This document shows positions 12,699-24,598 of a stretch of DNA of 64,000 bases, in pieces. The stretch's first letter is position 1. Each line of letters opens with the position of its first letter. The notes under the pieces were generated by a model. It had not been told where the DNA came from and did no database searches. It saw nothing but the letters and a program-made list of their open reading frames with translations. Position numbers and translations under genes: made by a program. Origin of the DNA: Syncephalis fuscata (Eukaryota > Zoopagomycota > Zoopagomycetes > Zoopagales > Piptocephalidaceae); the NCBI GenBank assembly GCA_025786725.1, contig JAHLTZ010000053.1:43383-107382 (forward strand), given 5' to 3'.

Positions 12699-14413
12699 AT
12701 GATGCCCTACCGCCCACCACAACGCCAACAATCCCCTGCTCGTCAGCGTACTCCTCCGCTTCGTCAGCCATCGCCAACGCATCAGCGTAACTCGAGCTAT
12801 AGCCAGGCCACGAATAACTCGGATCCATACGGCTCACCATCCAATAGCCGAAACCAAACCAGGCTGGTCCAACGATGGTACCAGGCCATCCAGGTGGCCA
12901 ATTAACACAGGTAGCGGTGGTATTAAACAAATACCGCTTACCTGTTCTGGCCACACACGTCCGTTGTTCAGCTACAGTTTTCGCCAGTACTTGAAGATGG
13001 CAGCTATTTATTAATTAGCGCCTGTAAAGACGGCAATCCTATGCTGCGTATTGGTGCAACCGGCGATTGGATCGGAACATTCAAGGGCCATAAAGGTGCT
13101 GTGTGGTGTGCACGTCTTAATATGGATGCTTCACGTGCTGTTACCGCTTCAGCTGATTTCTCTGCTAAAGTATGGGATACATTCAGCGGTGAAGTACTGC
13201 ATACATTCCAACACAAGCATATAGTCCGTGCCGTCGACATTTCACCTGATGGCCGCTACGTTGTCAGCGGCGGTCACGAGAAAGTCGTGCGTATGTACGA
13301 TCTATCATCGCCTGATGCTGCACCTCGTTTGGCTATGGGCCACGAAGCAACCATTAAAGGCATTGTTTGGGATCAATGGCATGGCGTGTTGATCACGCAT
13401 GCCGAAGAACGTAGCGTTCGTATTTGGGATTTACGTACGCTGAAGCAGACCAACTTGCTTGAAACGCAAGAGCGCGTCACCTCGGTCGAATTATCGAGCG
13501 ATGGTGCAGTCATTAGCGCTACAGCCGGCAAGGCGGTCTATTTCTGGGATGCAGATACCTACGAATTGGTCAAAACGATCAATATGACCTTCGAGGCTAG
13601 CTGTGTTACTCTACATCCTACACGGGCCAGATTTGTTGTTGGTTCCAGCTCGGATCTATGGGTTCGTGTCTACGATTTGGCATCTGGCCAAGAGCTAGAA
13701 TTGTACAAAGGCCATCACGGACCAGTGCACACCGTCAGCTACAGTCCCGATGGTGAGGTGTATGCAACGGGTTCGGAAGATGGTACAATTCGTTTGTGGC
13801 AAACCATTCCTGGTACCGAGTATGGTCTATGGCAAGCTCAGTACACGGACGAAGAAGCTGCGCACTAGCTGCATTGGCTGCCGATGAAGAAGAAGCTATG
13901 TTGGCTGCCGCTATTGCCGCCGAATTAAATGGCGCGCAACAACATTCACCACCACAGCAACATCAAGCTTTGTCACAAGGCTATAGTCCACAACAACACA
14001 GCAGCAGCACAACAACACAGCAGCAGCAGCAGCAAGCGCAGCAGCTGTCACCACAACAGTTGCAACAGTTACAACAATTGCAACAGCAGGAGCAGCAATA
14101 TCAACAGCAGCTCCAGCAACAAATCCTCCAGCATTTGCAACAGCAACAACAGGGACTTGGCTCTGCTGGTCTAACAAGCAATTTCCCACCACAAATGCAA
14201 TATTCACCACAGCCACAGCAGCAGCAGCAACAGCTCGCCTCAATGATGGCATCTGTTCAACCACAAGGATCGCCACCTCTGCAACAACAAGGCATGCCAC
14301 GCACATCTGGTGCCTATGTCCCACCACATGCACAGCGTATAACAGGTCGACCTGGTAACCAAGCTGCCGCTGCTCCATACGGAGTTCCATCTGGTCTACT
14401 TGCTTTCCAATAA
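12699..14413 (+). CDS. STRAP: STRAP-type WD40 protein with Q-rich tails; four frame breaks
   Basis: WD-repeat protein of the STRAP/UNRIP family, a scaffold linked to the SMN complex, mRNA regulation and receptor kinases in animals. The conserved core includes IPLTCSGHTRP, VVQLQFSPVLEDGSYLLIS, the stretch GDWIGTFKGHKGAVW, FSAKVWDTFSGEVL, and GPVHTVSYSPDGEVYATGSE followed by DGTIRLWQ. It is preceded by a Q/P/S-rich N-terminus (from ATG 12699) and followed by an Ala/Glu-rich stretch and a polyglutamine tail ending at 14413, both longer than in animal STRAP. No intron is needed. Reading through requires one extra base at about 12855-12863, 12903-12911, 12958-12963 and 13853-13867; every break is in the same direction. 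Sequencing deletions are the simplest reading. A pseudogene is less likely because the WD core of about 275 codons is intact. Confidence 0.85.
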
Positions 14414-15346
14414 AGCATTGATTAGACGGCTATTTAGATGGTGGATAATTATTAGCAATTTAAACAAAACGTGCTACATCTCAAGTAGTTGTACACGAGG
14501 CATTATTGCTACTATTATGCTGTGTAAGCATTTGCCTAGATTATTGTACCAGTTTAACTGGCACCATGTCCCCTCCACTCTGCTCGCTTTGCTTACATTG
14601 TCGGATCGCGACAATGTTTGATACCAACCATTGACCGATACCGTTTTAATTTGACGCCCATACAATCAATATCATTACTACATTTACTACTATGTTTATC
14701 CGCTTACATATGCACATTCATTACTGTTATTCTATCTCATGACGATGATCACGACGATGACGACGATGACGACTTGAATAATGGCCTGAATTCAACTCCA
14801 TTGTGCTCAGCTGCCCTTTGTATCTAAGCATTTACGTTTTACGAGAGCCTTTGAATAGAATTGTTCTTGTTGATTTAACTTTGTTGTCTACATTCATGTT
14901 TATTACTGTGTAAAGTGTACTAATTGTTTAAATGGTAAAATGGCACTAACCTATATATAAACTCTCTATTCTTCTACAATGCTATTATTATATACTTGCA
15001 TTACTGCATACCATTCTATCATATAATGATGTACAGTAGTATAATTGTGCAATAGAAGTGATATATACATATGCATACTGGATAATAAATCTATGCTGAT
15101 GAGTATTTTTATTCTTGATGTCATTCACCACCTATAATCATCTTCAATAGATTTGAATGTTATTAAGTGCTAGTCATTTTACATTCAAATCACACTAAAT
15201 GGTTAATAAATTGTTTAGTTTTTACAAAAAGAAAATATTATCTTTATTTAATAATAATTCACAGATGACTACAATTTTCATTAATAAATAATTATAAAAC
15301 TTTATTTCCTAGTTTATACGATTCATATACTATACACTAAGCAATC
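14414..15346. other. 3' UTR of STRAP and spacer before TACO1
   Basis: Pyrimidine-rich DNA to about 14830, with a GACGAT repeat near 14735-14775, then AT-rich spacer. It holds one copy of a dispersed element (15097-15225, listed separately). No gene seen. Confidence 0.4.
15097..15225 (+). repeat. dispersed element of about 120 bp, copy 1
   Basis: Shares roughly 80% identity by eye with 44597-44722 in the same orientation. Common blocks include TCAATAGATT, TAGTCATTTTACATTCAAAT and CACACTAAATGGT. Neither copy is coding; both lie a few hundred bases downstream of a gene. Confidence 0.75.
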
Positions 15347-16561
15347 ATGCTGCGTAATGCAATAACTAGGTCGTGTGCCTATTCGGCAAGACAAAGCACT
15401 GTATTTCAGACGAGTATTTTACCCGCCATCTTTACCGAGCAGCGACGTCATGCAGGACATAGTAAATGGGCTAAAATCAAACGCACTAAAGGTGCTGCTG
15501 ACATGAAGCGCGGCCTTGTCTTTTCTAAAATTAGTTTAGAGATCGTGTCGGCAATTCGGCGTAGGTATAGTACATAAGAAGTAGCTAGTGAGTGCTTATA
15601 CTCGGTAAATAGATCAAGGACCTGATTCCAGCTTGAATTTGCGCTTAGCGGCAGCACTTAATAAAGCACGCGCTCATTCTTTACCCAAAGAAAATATTGA
15701 TAAAGCCTTTAAGAAAGCAAGCTACTGCATAGACTGTATGACTACCAAACGGCTGACTAAAGCAAACTAGGCAACTAGCAAGGCACAGGGTGGCGCTGAT
15801 GTTGAAGATGTTGCCTATGAAGCATTTGGAACACATGGCGTGGCTCTTATTATGTTAGTAACTTGTAATGTGTTAATGTCAAATCTTTAATCATATATTT
15901 ATTAGTGAAGCAGTAACAGACAATCGTACCCGAACAATCATGAAAATACGCTCTACATTAACTAAATTCAAGCAAGTATTGCCATAGTACCTATCAAACT
16001 GATCTAATACAAATAGTTTAGCGGTCAATTAACACCCGTAGCTTATTTATTTGAACGAAAAGGTAGATACACAGAATGCTATTTATTAACTACTAAACAT
16101 TGCTATTGTGTTAGGTGTTGTACAGTTTAGTCCTGCTTCATCTTCGGTAGACGCTCATGTGGCAGAAAATGACGAGTCCAACGGACTTGACGATTCAGAA
16201 TTAGATCAAGCGATGGAAGCAGCCATTGAAGCAGGGGCCGAAGATGTAGACGAGGTGTCACCCGGTCTACTAGAGGCAAGTAGCAGTCCAGGCTAAATGG
16301 ATCGATTATATCTAATCTGCTTGCTATTTAGGCGTTTGTGCTGTATCCGAACTACAAGCAGTATCGCGCGCTCTGGCCAACTTGCCTGCCTACCAAATAG
16401 AAGCTGTAGAGCTGCGCTATCAAGCTGAAACTCCAATCGATGAGCCGCAGGATCCAGAAGCGCGCGAAGCTCTAGGCAGAATGCTTGAAGATTTAGATTC
16501 GATTGAAGACGTTGTACGTCTCTATACCAATCTGCCAACCAACAGCTCGCTTCTGCCATGA
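15347..16561 (+). CDS. TACO1: mitochondrial YebC/TACO1 family translational activator
   Basis: YebC-family protein; the mitochondrial member TACO1 aids translation of organelle mRNAs. Seven exons: 15347-15560, 15613-15716, 15771-15853, 15906-15975, 16017-16062, 16115-16279, 16332-16561; about 303 aa in frame throughout. The N-terminal 40 residues look like a mitochondrial targeting sequence. The family block AGHSKWAKIKRTKGAADMKR follows, then LPKENIDKAFKK, the block YEAFGTHGVALIIEAVTDNR and PVAYLFERKGVVQF. The C-terminal part has the acidic insert usual in this family. The intron after 15716 appears to start with GC (GCAAGC), a GC-AG intron. Confidence 0.9.
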
Positions 16562-17015
16562 TACCAAAGCAAGCTTGTAGTATCTGCATTTACAATAAAC
16601 ATTTACGCCCTTTAAGCACTACCATGGCATTAAATCCGATTGTTTTGTCCGCCATTCGATTACTATAACCATTTTCTTTAAAATGGCAGTATAGAAATGT
16701 AATTTTTGAGTAAAATGTTTGTATATGTTTTAATGTGTTTGCATGGTGTCGACAAAATAACCAACCCATGTTTATTTATCGACTTTTGTAGCTCAACAAC
16801 GGCGGCGGTCACATATGGAACAACACAGCGCTTTTTTACTTTTGGCCCTTTTCAGCGGCGGCCTGACCGACAAGTTGTCCCTTTTCTTTGCTTAGTTTCC
16901 TTACATCCAACGTCTTCATTGACGCGTGCTGTCTTAGATCTTATCATCATCTCTTTCCAACCAGATTACCACATCGGCACTTGCCAGAGTAGTGAGTCGC
17001 CAACCAGCCAGTAGC
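16562..17015. other. intergenic, TACO1 to zinc-finger gene
   Basis: About 450 bp. The first part is a TACO1 3' end. From about 16800 the DNA becomes more GC-rich and probably carries the 5' leader of the next gene. No separate gene recognised. Confidence 0.35.
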
Positions 17016-18512
17016 ATGAGCGACAGCGTATCCGAGGGGCCTACGCTAAGAACCTCGTCAGGTCTTAAGATCCGTATAAAGCTTTCGGGCTTGTCGCGGC
17101 CAGGTTCCACGGTGGGTTCGCCTGAGTCGTCGCCAGTAGCTACGTTGGCCGGTTCCTCTACGTCCGGCGAAAATGGCCACAATATCGATATGTTAACAGC
17201 ACTGCCATCACCAGCAGGCGCTGGTATATCAGGTGGATCAGATGATATGGCAGCTGGTGGGTTTAATGCTAGTGCACGAAAACGCCGAGCGCGTACTAGT
17301 GCCACTCCATCGGACAATTCGCCACAACAGCCACAGAAACGACGACGACGTACAAAGAAGCAAATAGAGGCAGATCAGGCAGCTGAATTAGAGTGCGTAA
17401 ATCGTAGTTGGGTATTGATTTAAGCTAACTGTACAAATTGTTAGATCTGGTACTACAACACCATTAAAAATGGAGGCTATCAGCGCTGGAGACAATTATC
17501 CCCGTACCATGGTTACATCTAATAGTAACAGTGGTAACGGTGCCAGTAATACTAACACTATTAGCGATTCACTAGGTGGGTATCGTTTGTTATTGTAGCT
17601 GTATTTATTTCGTTTTAAATACATAAGCTAATGGCAACTGAATAGCTCGTACGGAACGAACTACTATGGCCTCAGCTGTATCGGCTCAGTTAAAGCAAGC
17701 AACGGTTGTAAATCGCATTAGTTATACATCAGCCGAATACCGTGCAGCACGACCCCGTCATTGGACATGTCAGCCAGTTACAATACGCACACTTGGTGGT
17801 GGCAGTATTCAAATACAATCATGGCATTCACGTAAGTATTTATTTATACTAATGTCAAATATCTAATAATAGACATTTAGGTGACAAATTAGCTATGAAC
17901 CATGTTGTAAGACAGCCAACCACTAATGCAGCATCGTCATCAACGACATCAACAGCCGCAGCAACGACAATACTAGCTCATGGTGATTCAAGTGGACATT
18001 GGGGTGAGTAGCACTGATAATGTTATTCATAGATATTGGATACTAAGCTATTTATCAATTTAGATGACCTTAATATGATATCAGATAGTCAGGGTCGCCG
18101 ACCAGGATTATATCGTGAAGACTCTGGCTTACTTGATGTAACAAACAATCCTACACCTAGTGATGAAGAGATGGCTTTTAGTGGCAACGGGATTCCACAC
18201 GGTATGCCTATCGCTTCTAATGCAGGTCACAAAAAGGATAAGCCTTTTGCATGCAGCTATCCAGGTTGTACACGGGCATTTGGCGATCAACCTGGCCTGA
18301 CACGGCATATTACCGTATCTCATGGTGAACGGCCATATGTCTGTGAATATGAAGGATGCGACCGTCGATTCTACGATGCAGCTAAACTACGACGACATCA
18401 TGGTGCACATGCTCGATTGGAAATACAGCGAAAGGATAAACTACCTGCCACTCCAGAATCTATACACGGTAAACGACCAAATCAAAAACCAGCTATTGAA
18501 ACCAGTGGATAG
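17016..18512 (+). CDS. nuclear protein with two C-terminal C2H2 zinc fingers
   Basis: Five exons: 17016-17392, 17445-17575, 17646-17831, 17881-18003, 18064-18512; about 421 aa, intact. The N-terminus is Ser/Gly-rich with KIRIKLSG and a strong basic cluster KRRRRTKK, a likely nuclear signal. A short conserved-looking block, PRHWTCQPVTIRTLGGGSI, follows. The C-terminus has two classical fingers: CSYPGCTRAFGDQPGLTRH with a second His after four residues, and CEYEGCDRRFYDAAKLRRH with HGAH. A DNA- or chromatin-binding role is inferred from the fingers. I could not assign an orthologue with confidence. Confidence 0.8.
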
Positions 18513-18811
18513 TAATAGTAATAACATCAATAATATTAATAATGCATGGTTATTAGATCAACAAAACTATTATTCATTTAAATGTCCTTTATGACTTTAT
18601 TCCATTGTTTTTTTTGCTTTCATTTGCTTTTGTGCGTGCCTGTGTGTCGTTAATTTTCCAATAATAATAACAATAAATAAATGTTAATAATATAATTAGT
18701 GATTACCATTATTGTTACCACCATTATTGTCGGATGATTGAATGACGTAGGACAGAAATCAACACTTGACAGTATCCAACTACTTATTCTATTCATCATC
18801 AGTAACTCATC

Positions 18812-21430
18812 ATGTCGTTTACCAAGCGTAAGTTTTATATATATACATAGTTTTATTTACTTGAATGACCATGATAATATACATATATATATATACATAT
18901 ATAAATATATAGAAAAAGTATTTTCCGCTTTGCCAGCTACCGAGCGAGGACGAGCTGTTTTACTAGGCGGTGACCCCAAGGAAGGCCGACGAGTAGTCTA
19001 TTGTAATGGCCGCACAATTATTCTACGGGACTTGGCGGTAAGACGAGTATAATAGCGCTGTATATATATACATATATATAGTATTCATTTACAAATGTCT
19101 AACCACTATAAACAATATAACCAACCAATATATAGGACCCGGTGCATCGGTGGAGTATGCTGGTCATTCTTTTACAACAACAACGGCTCGTATCTCTCCT
19201 ACCGGCTATTATGTAGCATCTTCAGGTATAATATTTATAATAGGCGTGGTTGCATCCATCTAATAAATACTAGATATACGAGGTACTGTTCGTATCTGGG
19301 ATGCTACACAACCAGAACAGATTTTAAAATCCGAATTCCATATTTTGGGCGGTAAAATTAATGATTTGTCCTGGGATGGCGATAGTCAGCGAATTATTGC
19401 TGTAGGCGAGGGTCGTGAACGGTAATTATTATATATATTATATTGTATTATACACTTTAATGAGTCATTTATTTAATGATCCTAGATTTGGACATGCATT
19501 TACATTTGATTCAGGCAATAGTGTTGGTGAAATTATCGGTCATAATAAACCGATTAATTCATGCCATATTCGATCAAATCGTCCTTATCGAGCAGTTACA
19601 GCTGGTGATGACAATATCGTCTGCTTCTTCCACGGACCACCATTCCGTTTCCAGTTCTCCATCAAGGATCATAGTCGATTTGTTAACTGTGTTCGATTCT
19701 CGCCTAATGGCGATCATTTTGCCAGTGTTAGCGCTGATACTAAGGTAGATCTATAGTGCGAAACAATCACAATGATACTAATAAGTATATTTAGATGTTT
19801 TTATATGACGGTAAATCGGGCGAGCGTGTTTCCGAAATGTCCAGCAGTACAAATGAAGGCGGCCACACTGGTGGTATTTACTCTCTAGCTTGGAGTCCAG
19901 ATAGCACTCAAATATTGACATCATCGGCTGATGGTAGCACTAAGATATGGGATGTTGCTACCGGCAAAGTTGCAACGTTAGTAGTTATTTATTAGATAGA
20001 TGATGTACCTCATGTTTGTTTATTGGTGAATAGAACCTTCAAGTTTGCCGAACAAGCCAATGTTGGACACCAACAAGTCGGCAATCTTTGGCAAGGAGAT
20101 CATTTGGTATCGTTATCATTGTCGGGTGATTTGAACTGTCTTGATCCACGTGCACCTGAAAAGCCATCACGTATCGTCAATGTAAATATTATAAACTGGC
20201 ATGACTAATATTAGATAGATGCTAAGCTTTACATATATGTATATATAGGGACATCAATGTGCTATTACAGGTTTGGCTGTTCAAGGAGAAAAGACCATGT
20301 GGTCGTCTAGTTATGACGGTAGAGTCTATATCCTTTATCTGTATACATTATAGCCATTTGTATGATGATTAGCATCTAACATAATAATAACCTTGACTTT
20401 TTGCTACGCCAGTGGGATGTATCGACGGGAGAGACATCGATTATTGCCAATGATAAACCTATATCGTCAACCATTGGATTGGTACGTGATCCAACAGTTG
20501 ATCGTATTTATACAACTGGATTAGATGAGCAGCTACGAGCAATTCCTAATGGTAGCCAGTCGTTTGCGTAAGTATTTGGCTGGTTATGATACATCAGAGT
20601 AGTAATACAGATAATATTAGAGAGAAGACTGTATCGGTGGGTGGTGCGCCCAAACAAATCTGCGTCAATGCCGGCGGTATAGTTGCTGTGACAACAATGC
20701 AAGGATCAGTAGTTGTATTACGTGGTGAGAATGAAGTTATTGATAAATTGGAGGATCCAAAAATTACAGCTGTTTCTGCGGCAATTACCTCTGATGGTGC
20801 ACGCTTGGCTGTTGGCAGTCAGGTAAATGCCTGATGATGTTGGAAGAGTACGCTGTATATTGATTATATTTCTATATAGGATAACCAAATTCAAGAATAT
20901 GCACTATCCAATAATAAAGTGCAATGGGATACACCTGTGGCAGTCTACAGCAATAGGCGTGCAGCAGCTACAGTTCTAGTCTATTCAACTGATGGAAAAT
21001 CACTTGTGGCCGGCGATAGCCAAGGAAAGCTTATTGTATATGATACACAAACCATGAAGTAAGTTCAGTATAATGATTAGCAATATTTTATTAATCAATC
21101 TTGTATATTTACTACCTAGGCTACATTGACACAATGGGCCTCGCATACTGCACGCATTACCAGCATTGCTTGGTCTCCTAGTGGCAAATATGTAGCTTCT
21201 GGTGCTCTCGATACCAATGTATACATATGGAGTGTGGATGCTCCTAGCAAACGTATAGCTATTCTAGGTAAGAGGGGGTCTAGTGTAGACACATAACAAT
21301 TATTCACTGAATACTATTAGGTGCCCATACGGATGAGGTGTCATCTGTGCAGTTCATTGACAATGATACACTGGCTACTGCTGGACGTGATGGCGCTATT
21401 AAGATTTGGCAGCTGAAGCATCACAATTAA
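18812..21430 (+). CDS. AIP1: actin-interacting protein 1 (WDR1/Aip1), WD40 double propeller
   Basis: Aip1/WDR1 works with cofilin to disassemble actin filaments. Thirteen exons: 18812-18827, 18913-19037, 19136-19225, 19274-19421, 19486-19744, 19795-19976, 20034-20181, 20249-20318 (end uncertain), 20413-20567, 20621-20822, 20880-21058, 21120-21267, 21321-21430. The protein starts [17 protein letters not shown] as in WDR1. It keeps [50 protein letters not shown] and the C-terminal block [20 protein letters not shown]. About 600 aa, the usual size. Two frame gaps occur at exon starts: GACCC at 19136-19142 and AGGCT at 21119-21123 each need one more base. The donor of exon 8 is unclear (GTAGAG or GTCTAT). 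The rest is intact. Confidence 0.93.
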
Positions 21431-21696
21431 ACAAATGGCCTACCTTTCATAGGCTATAATCATTTGTTAATCAATAAATACGATTGAACAATAGTTATGT
21501 TAACATTCATCACAGTTAAAGATTACAGAGTACTAATTATAATATAATGATATAAATTGTTTGTTTTTTGTTTTAACACTATTACAAACAAGTTAACATT
21601 AACACATATTAACTAATAAATAATTAAATACATTACTAGTTTAATTGGCATAAATTGTATTTATTATATTCCAGTATGTGCAAGACAATATACAAC
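21431..21696. terminator. convergent 3' ends of AIP1 and the next gene
   Basis: About 265 bp, AT-rich, between two converging stops. AATAAA near 21473 probably serves AIP1. Confidence 0.4.
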
Positions 21697-22380
21697 TTAT
21701 TTATTGCTTTGCATTTGTTGCTTAGAAATACTCTTAAGCTGTCTCACTTCTGACACGCTTATCGGATTCAATCTATTAAATTTAGACGAGAATTCAGGAT
21801 GTCGTAACGCGTATTGATGAACCAATATTCTAAAATTATAAACATCAATCTTCAAATGGGTAGGCCGATCTGGATAATACAACATGTTTTGCATTCTTTC
21901 ACGAATAAACGCACAATTACTGGCCATCACCTCAGGTTTATCGGAAAACCAAATGGGTGCCAGATTAGTATCGACATTATGGTCTATGCCTAAGATTACA
22001 CATCCAAGTATCCATAGATGGAATGGAGTTCTGGGCAGCTCAAAACTGCAAACAATACGTTCACGTAAACGCTTAATATCGCTTACTAGAGTTCTCTCGG
22101 GGACACTATCAAGATTAACAACGCGTTCAACTAGTCGTTTTTCACGGCGTGCTGTATTTCTTTTATCTCTATTGCGATAGAACCAGACTCTACTAAAGTG
22201 GCGTTGTCGTGTAACTGGATCGGCATCAATGAGTTGTCGGCGTTTACGCCCGCACTTTTGACGCATAAATGTGACTTGGTGCTTTTGTTTACAATGGGCA
22301 CGAAGCGAAGTTAAACATGCGTATTTTCGCTTACAAGCTAAACAAGTAAGAGCAGGTGGATTTTTCGGTAGTCGAGGCAT
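21697..22380 (-). CDS. single C2H2 zinc-finger protein, unknown role
   Basis: Intronless frame of 227 aa from ATG at 22380. The N-terminus has one C2H2 finger, CLACKRKYACLTSLRAH followed by CKQKH. A Lys/Arg-rich linker follows and then an alpha-helical-looking region with PRTPFHLWILGCVILGI, with no further known motif. One finger with a basic linker suggests nucleic-acid binding, but this is inference. The length of the open frame and the presence of the finger support a real gene. Confidence 0.65.
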   Translation of the reverse strand: MPRLPKNPPALTCLACKRKYACLTSLRAHCKQKHQVTFMRQKCGRKRRQLIDADPVTRQRHFSRVWFYRNRDKRNTARREKRLVERVVNLDSVPERTLVSDIKRLRERIVCSFELPRTPFHLWILGCVILGIDHNVDTNLAPIWFSDKPEVMASNCAFIRERMQNMLYYPDRPTHLKIDVYNFRILVHQYALRHPEFSSKFNRLNPISVSEVRQLKSISKQQMQSNK

Positions 22381-22924
22381 AGTAATGAAAGCAAGAAAGG
22401 CTTTCGGTATGTATTATATAACAAAGCGCAGAGCAATGGAATCGAGTGCAGATCATTAAACGAATGCCAGTGCTAAATGCTATATACTCTATCGATGTCG
22501 TCTATTGAGACATTGGAAATTGCTATATTGGTATGTTTCAAGCAGGCGACTATTACGTCAATTTACATATTAATGATAGACTCGCGATAGCCGGTCTTGC
22601 TTACTACCATGGCAAGTCTGTGTGAAACTGCGCTGCTTGCATTTCTCAACAATTAATTAATTGAATCTGTACGACAACGCTGTTCCATATCCTAATTTAA
22701 CAGGTAAATAAATGATTGACTGTTATACAGCTATGACTTTATATTTTTATTCAGTACAAATATTAAATTGCCATCTAAAGTATTAAATTTACACACTATT
22801 TGGTTACTGATTATAATAATTCAAACTTCGACAAAGCGTATTAAATTATTTAAATTACTTGGATAGCTGGCATTTGCCGTTTAAAATCAATTTTCCATGT
22901 ATACATTTATTTATTTAAAATGAA
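22381..22924. other. intergenic
   Basis: Upstream of the zinc-finger gene and downstream of the F-box gene, both on the minus strand. AT-rich; nothing recognised. Confidence 0.35.
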
Positions 22925-24598
22925 CTATGTTATATATTTTTTTATTACATCAACTACATTATTATAGCACAAAAGTAAAATGATGCAGTCGTTGTTAAGT
23001 TTCTGATTACTATGCGTATCAATTATCATAAATTCTTTACCCAATTTAACGATAAGTGCATTTGCCGAACCGCCACAAAGTATTGGCGTGAAATAATCGG
23101 TAAATGTGTCTGGTATAGTTAGTTCACGAACACGTTCTGGATGTATTAAATCAACTATAGCAATACCATGCTTCAAAGTCGTATGTGCAATGCGTGAACC
23201 TATAATTCCGCCATTGTTCATAAAATTGTGCGTTAGACTTCGCCAGTTAAAACTAGTAAACCATCGATCCAAAACGTCCATCTCAATAGTGCGCAGTACC
23301 GCTCCGTCGTCTAAATTTAAAATTGTCCAAACTCGATTAGTTGTCAAAAGCAGCTGCTCCTGAGCAATTAATGGCACAATTCCTTTGCTTCTACCAATTG
23401 CGACCATAATGGTGTCATTTTAGCCGTCTTTGTAACCGAAGCACTGTCAGATAGATTCGACAAAATACCCAGTGTTATGGGGCTCATAGCGCCATCTTCA
23501 ATATTATTATCTTCTTCGTTAGTTTCTCTGGCGAACGTTGACAATACTTTTACATTAGCCACGCTTATAAGAGCACGATCATCATCCAAACGTCGTATTG
23601 GCGAAGAACCTTCGACTAATTTCGGCAAGCAACACTGACCAATTGCCAAACATCGAGCATCCATGGTCTGCAAATAGGCATGGAATAACCATACACTCCA
23701 GTTCAGTATTGGTTGTTGTTTACTGGCATCCATACTAATGTCCATATGGAATACAGTCGCGGTTAAGTCATCAGTCTTTTGAAAAAACGCAGCAACATTC
23801 TTGCCGTCGATACTGCCCGTACACCATCTTCGTGTGTGTAAGTTATACACTCGTGTCCAGACAGCTTGGCCAGAGTCGTTCATCTCCTGTATATCTGTCA
23901 GTAGTAGCCACTGGCCACACAAATCAAAAGACTTGCTCCAAGAGCCTGGTATACGGTACGGTGGAAGTCGATGCGCCTGGCCGACCGGCCACACTAATAT
24001 ATCGGCAGTGTAGTATTTGCCAGTTTGAAAACTACGACGTGTCGATCGAACAGATGCTACTATATAACTGCTGGATAATTGGATTTGCCATACTTCGGTG
24101 TCGGGGCTACGCCTAGACAATAAAGTCGTCGTAGATGCCATGTTGGTGGCTGCTTTCTGTTTGTCAGTGACTGGCACTGCTCAAAGTAGACGCAATCTTT
24201 TAAAGGCATGCGCTGTATCAAAAGTCGTTGTAATACTTGGTATTGTCGTGCTGGCGGATTAGAATGCGAGACAAGCCTATAGTCTTCATTTTTCTTGAAC
24301 CATCGCATTTCTGTGGCTGCTCGACAGCAATACGCCTGAAACCAGTCAAGTTCATAGGGGCCAAGCAACAATGTTTGCTATCTATCTTGGACGAAGTCCG
24401 ACGTATATACCAGCGTAGCCATGCCATTTCATGCGCAACTTGTTCCGGATAGTCGGCGTGAAAATGTAGCCACCAAATCCGCTGCTGAGCTCCCACTCGC
24501 CACCACAGCCAGCTACAAGTAGTAGCTAGCTTTAACAATGATATACTATCGGCAAATAGCGCAAGGCGTACAATAACAGTTTCTGGCATCTGTTGCAT
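22925..24598 (-). CDS. F-box protein; three frame breaks
   Basis: Starts at ATG 24598. Residues 3-50 form an F-box-like motif (LALFADSISLLKLATTCSWL, then the Trp-rich end with WWRVG and RIWWLHF), which would bind Skp1 in an SCF ubiquitin ligase. The text continues through WFQAYCCRAATEMRWFKK, typical of the segment after an F-box, and a long C-terminal beta-propeller-like region with VWQIQLSSSYIVASV and WTRVYNLHTRRW. Four open segments, read in order, are each offset by one base: 24598 to about 24370, to about 24165, to about 23390, then to the stop at 22925. All three breaks are 'one base missing'. No introns needed; about 555 aa. Substrate unknown. Confidence 0.7.

Noticed and set aside
12878-12910. 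A 33-nt intron to explain a STRAP frame break
   Set aside because: GTACCA...CACAG has splice-like ends, but joining it produces a TAG at once and does not restore the conserved frame.
13911-14390. Long minus-strand frame rich in Val and Ala
   Set aside because: It is the antisense of the glutamine-rich (CAG/CAA) tail of STRAP; repeats of this kind leave the opposite strand open by composition.
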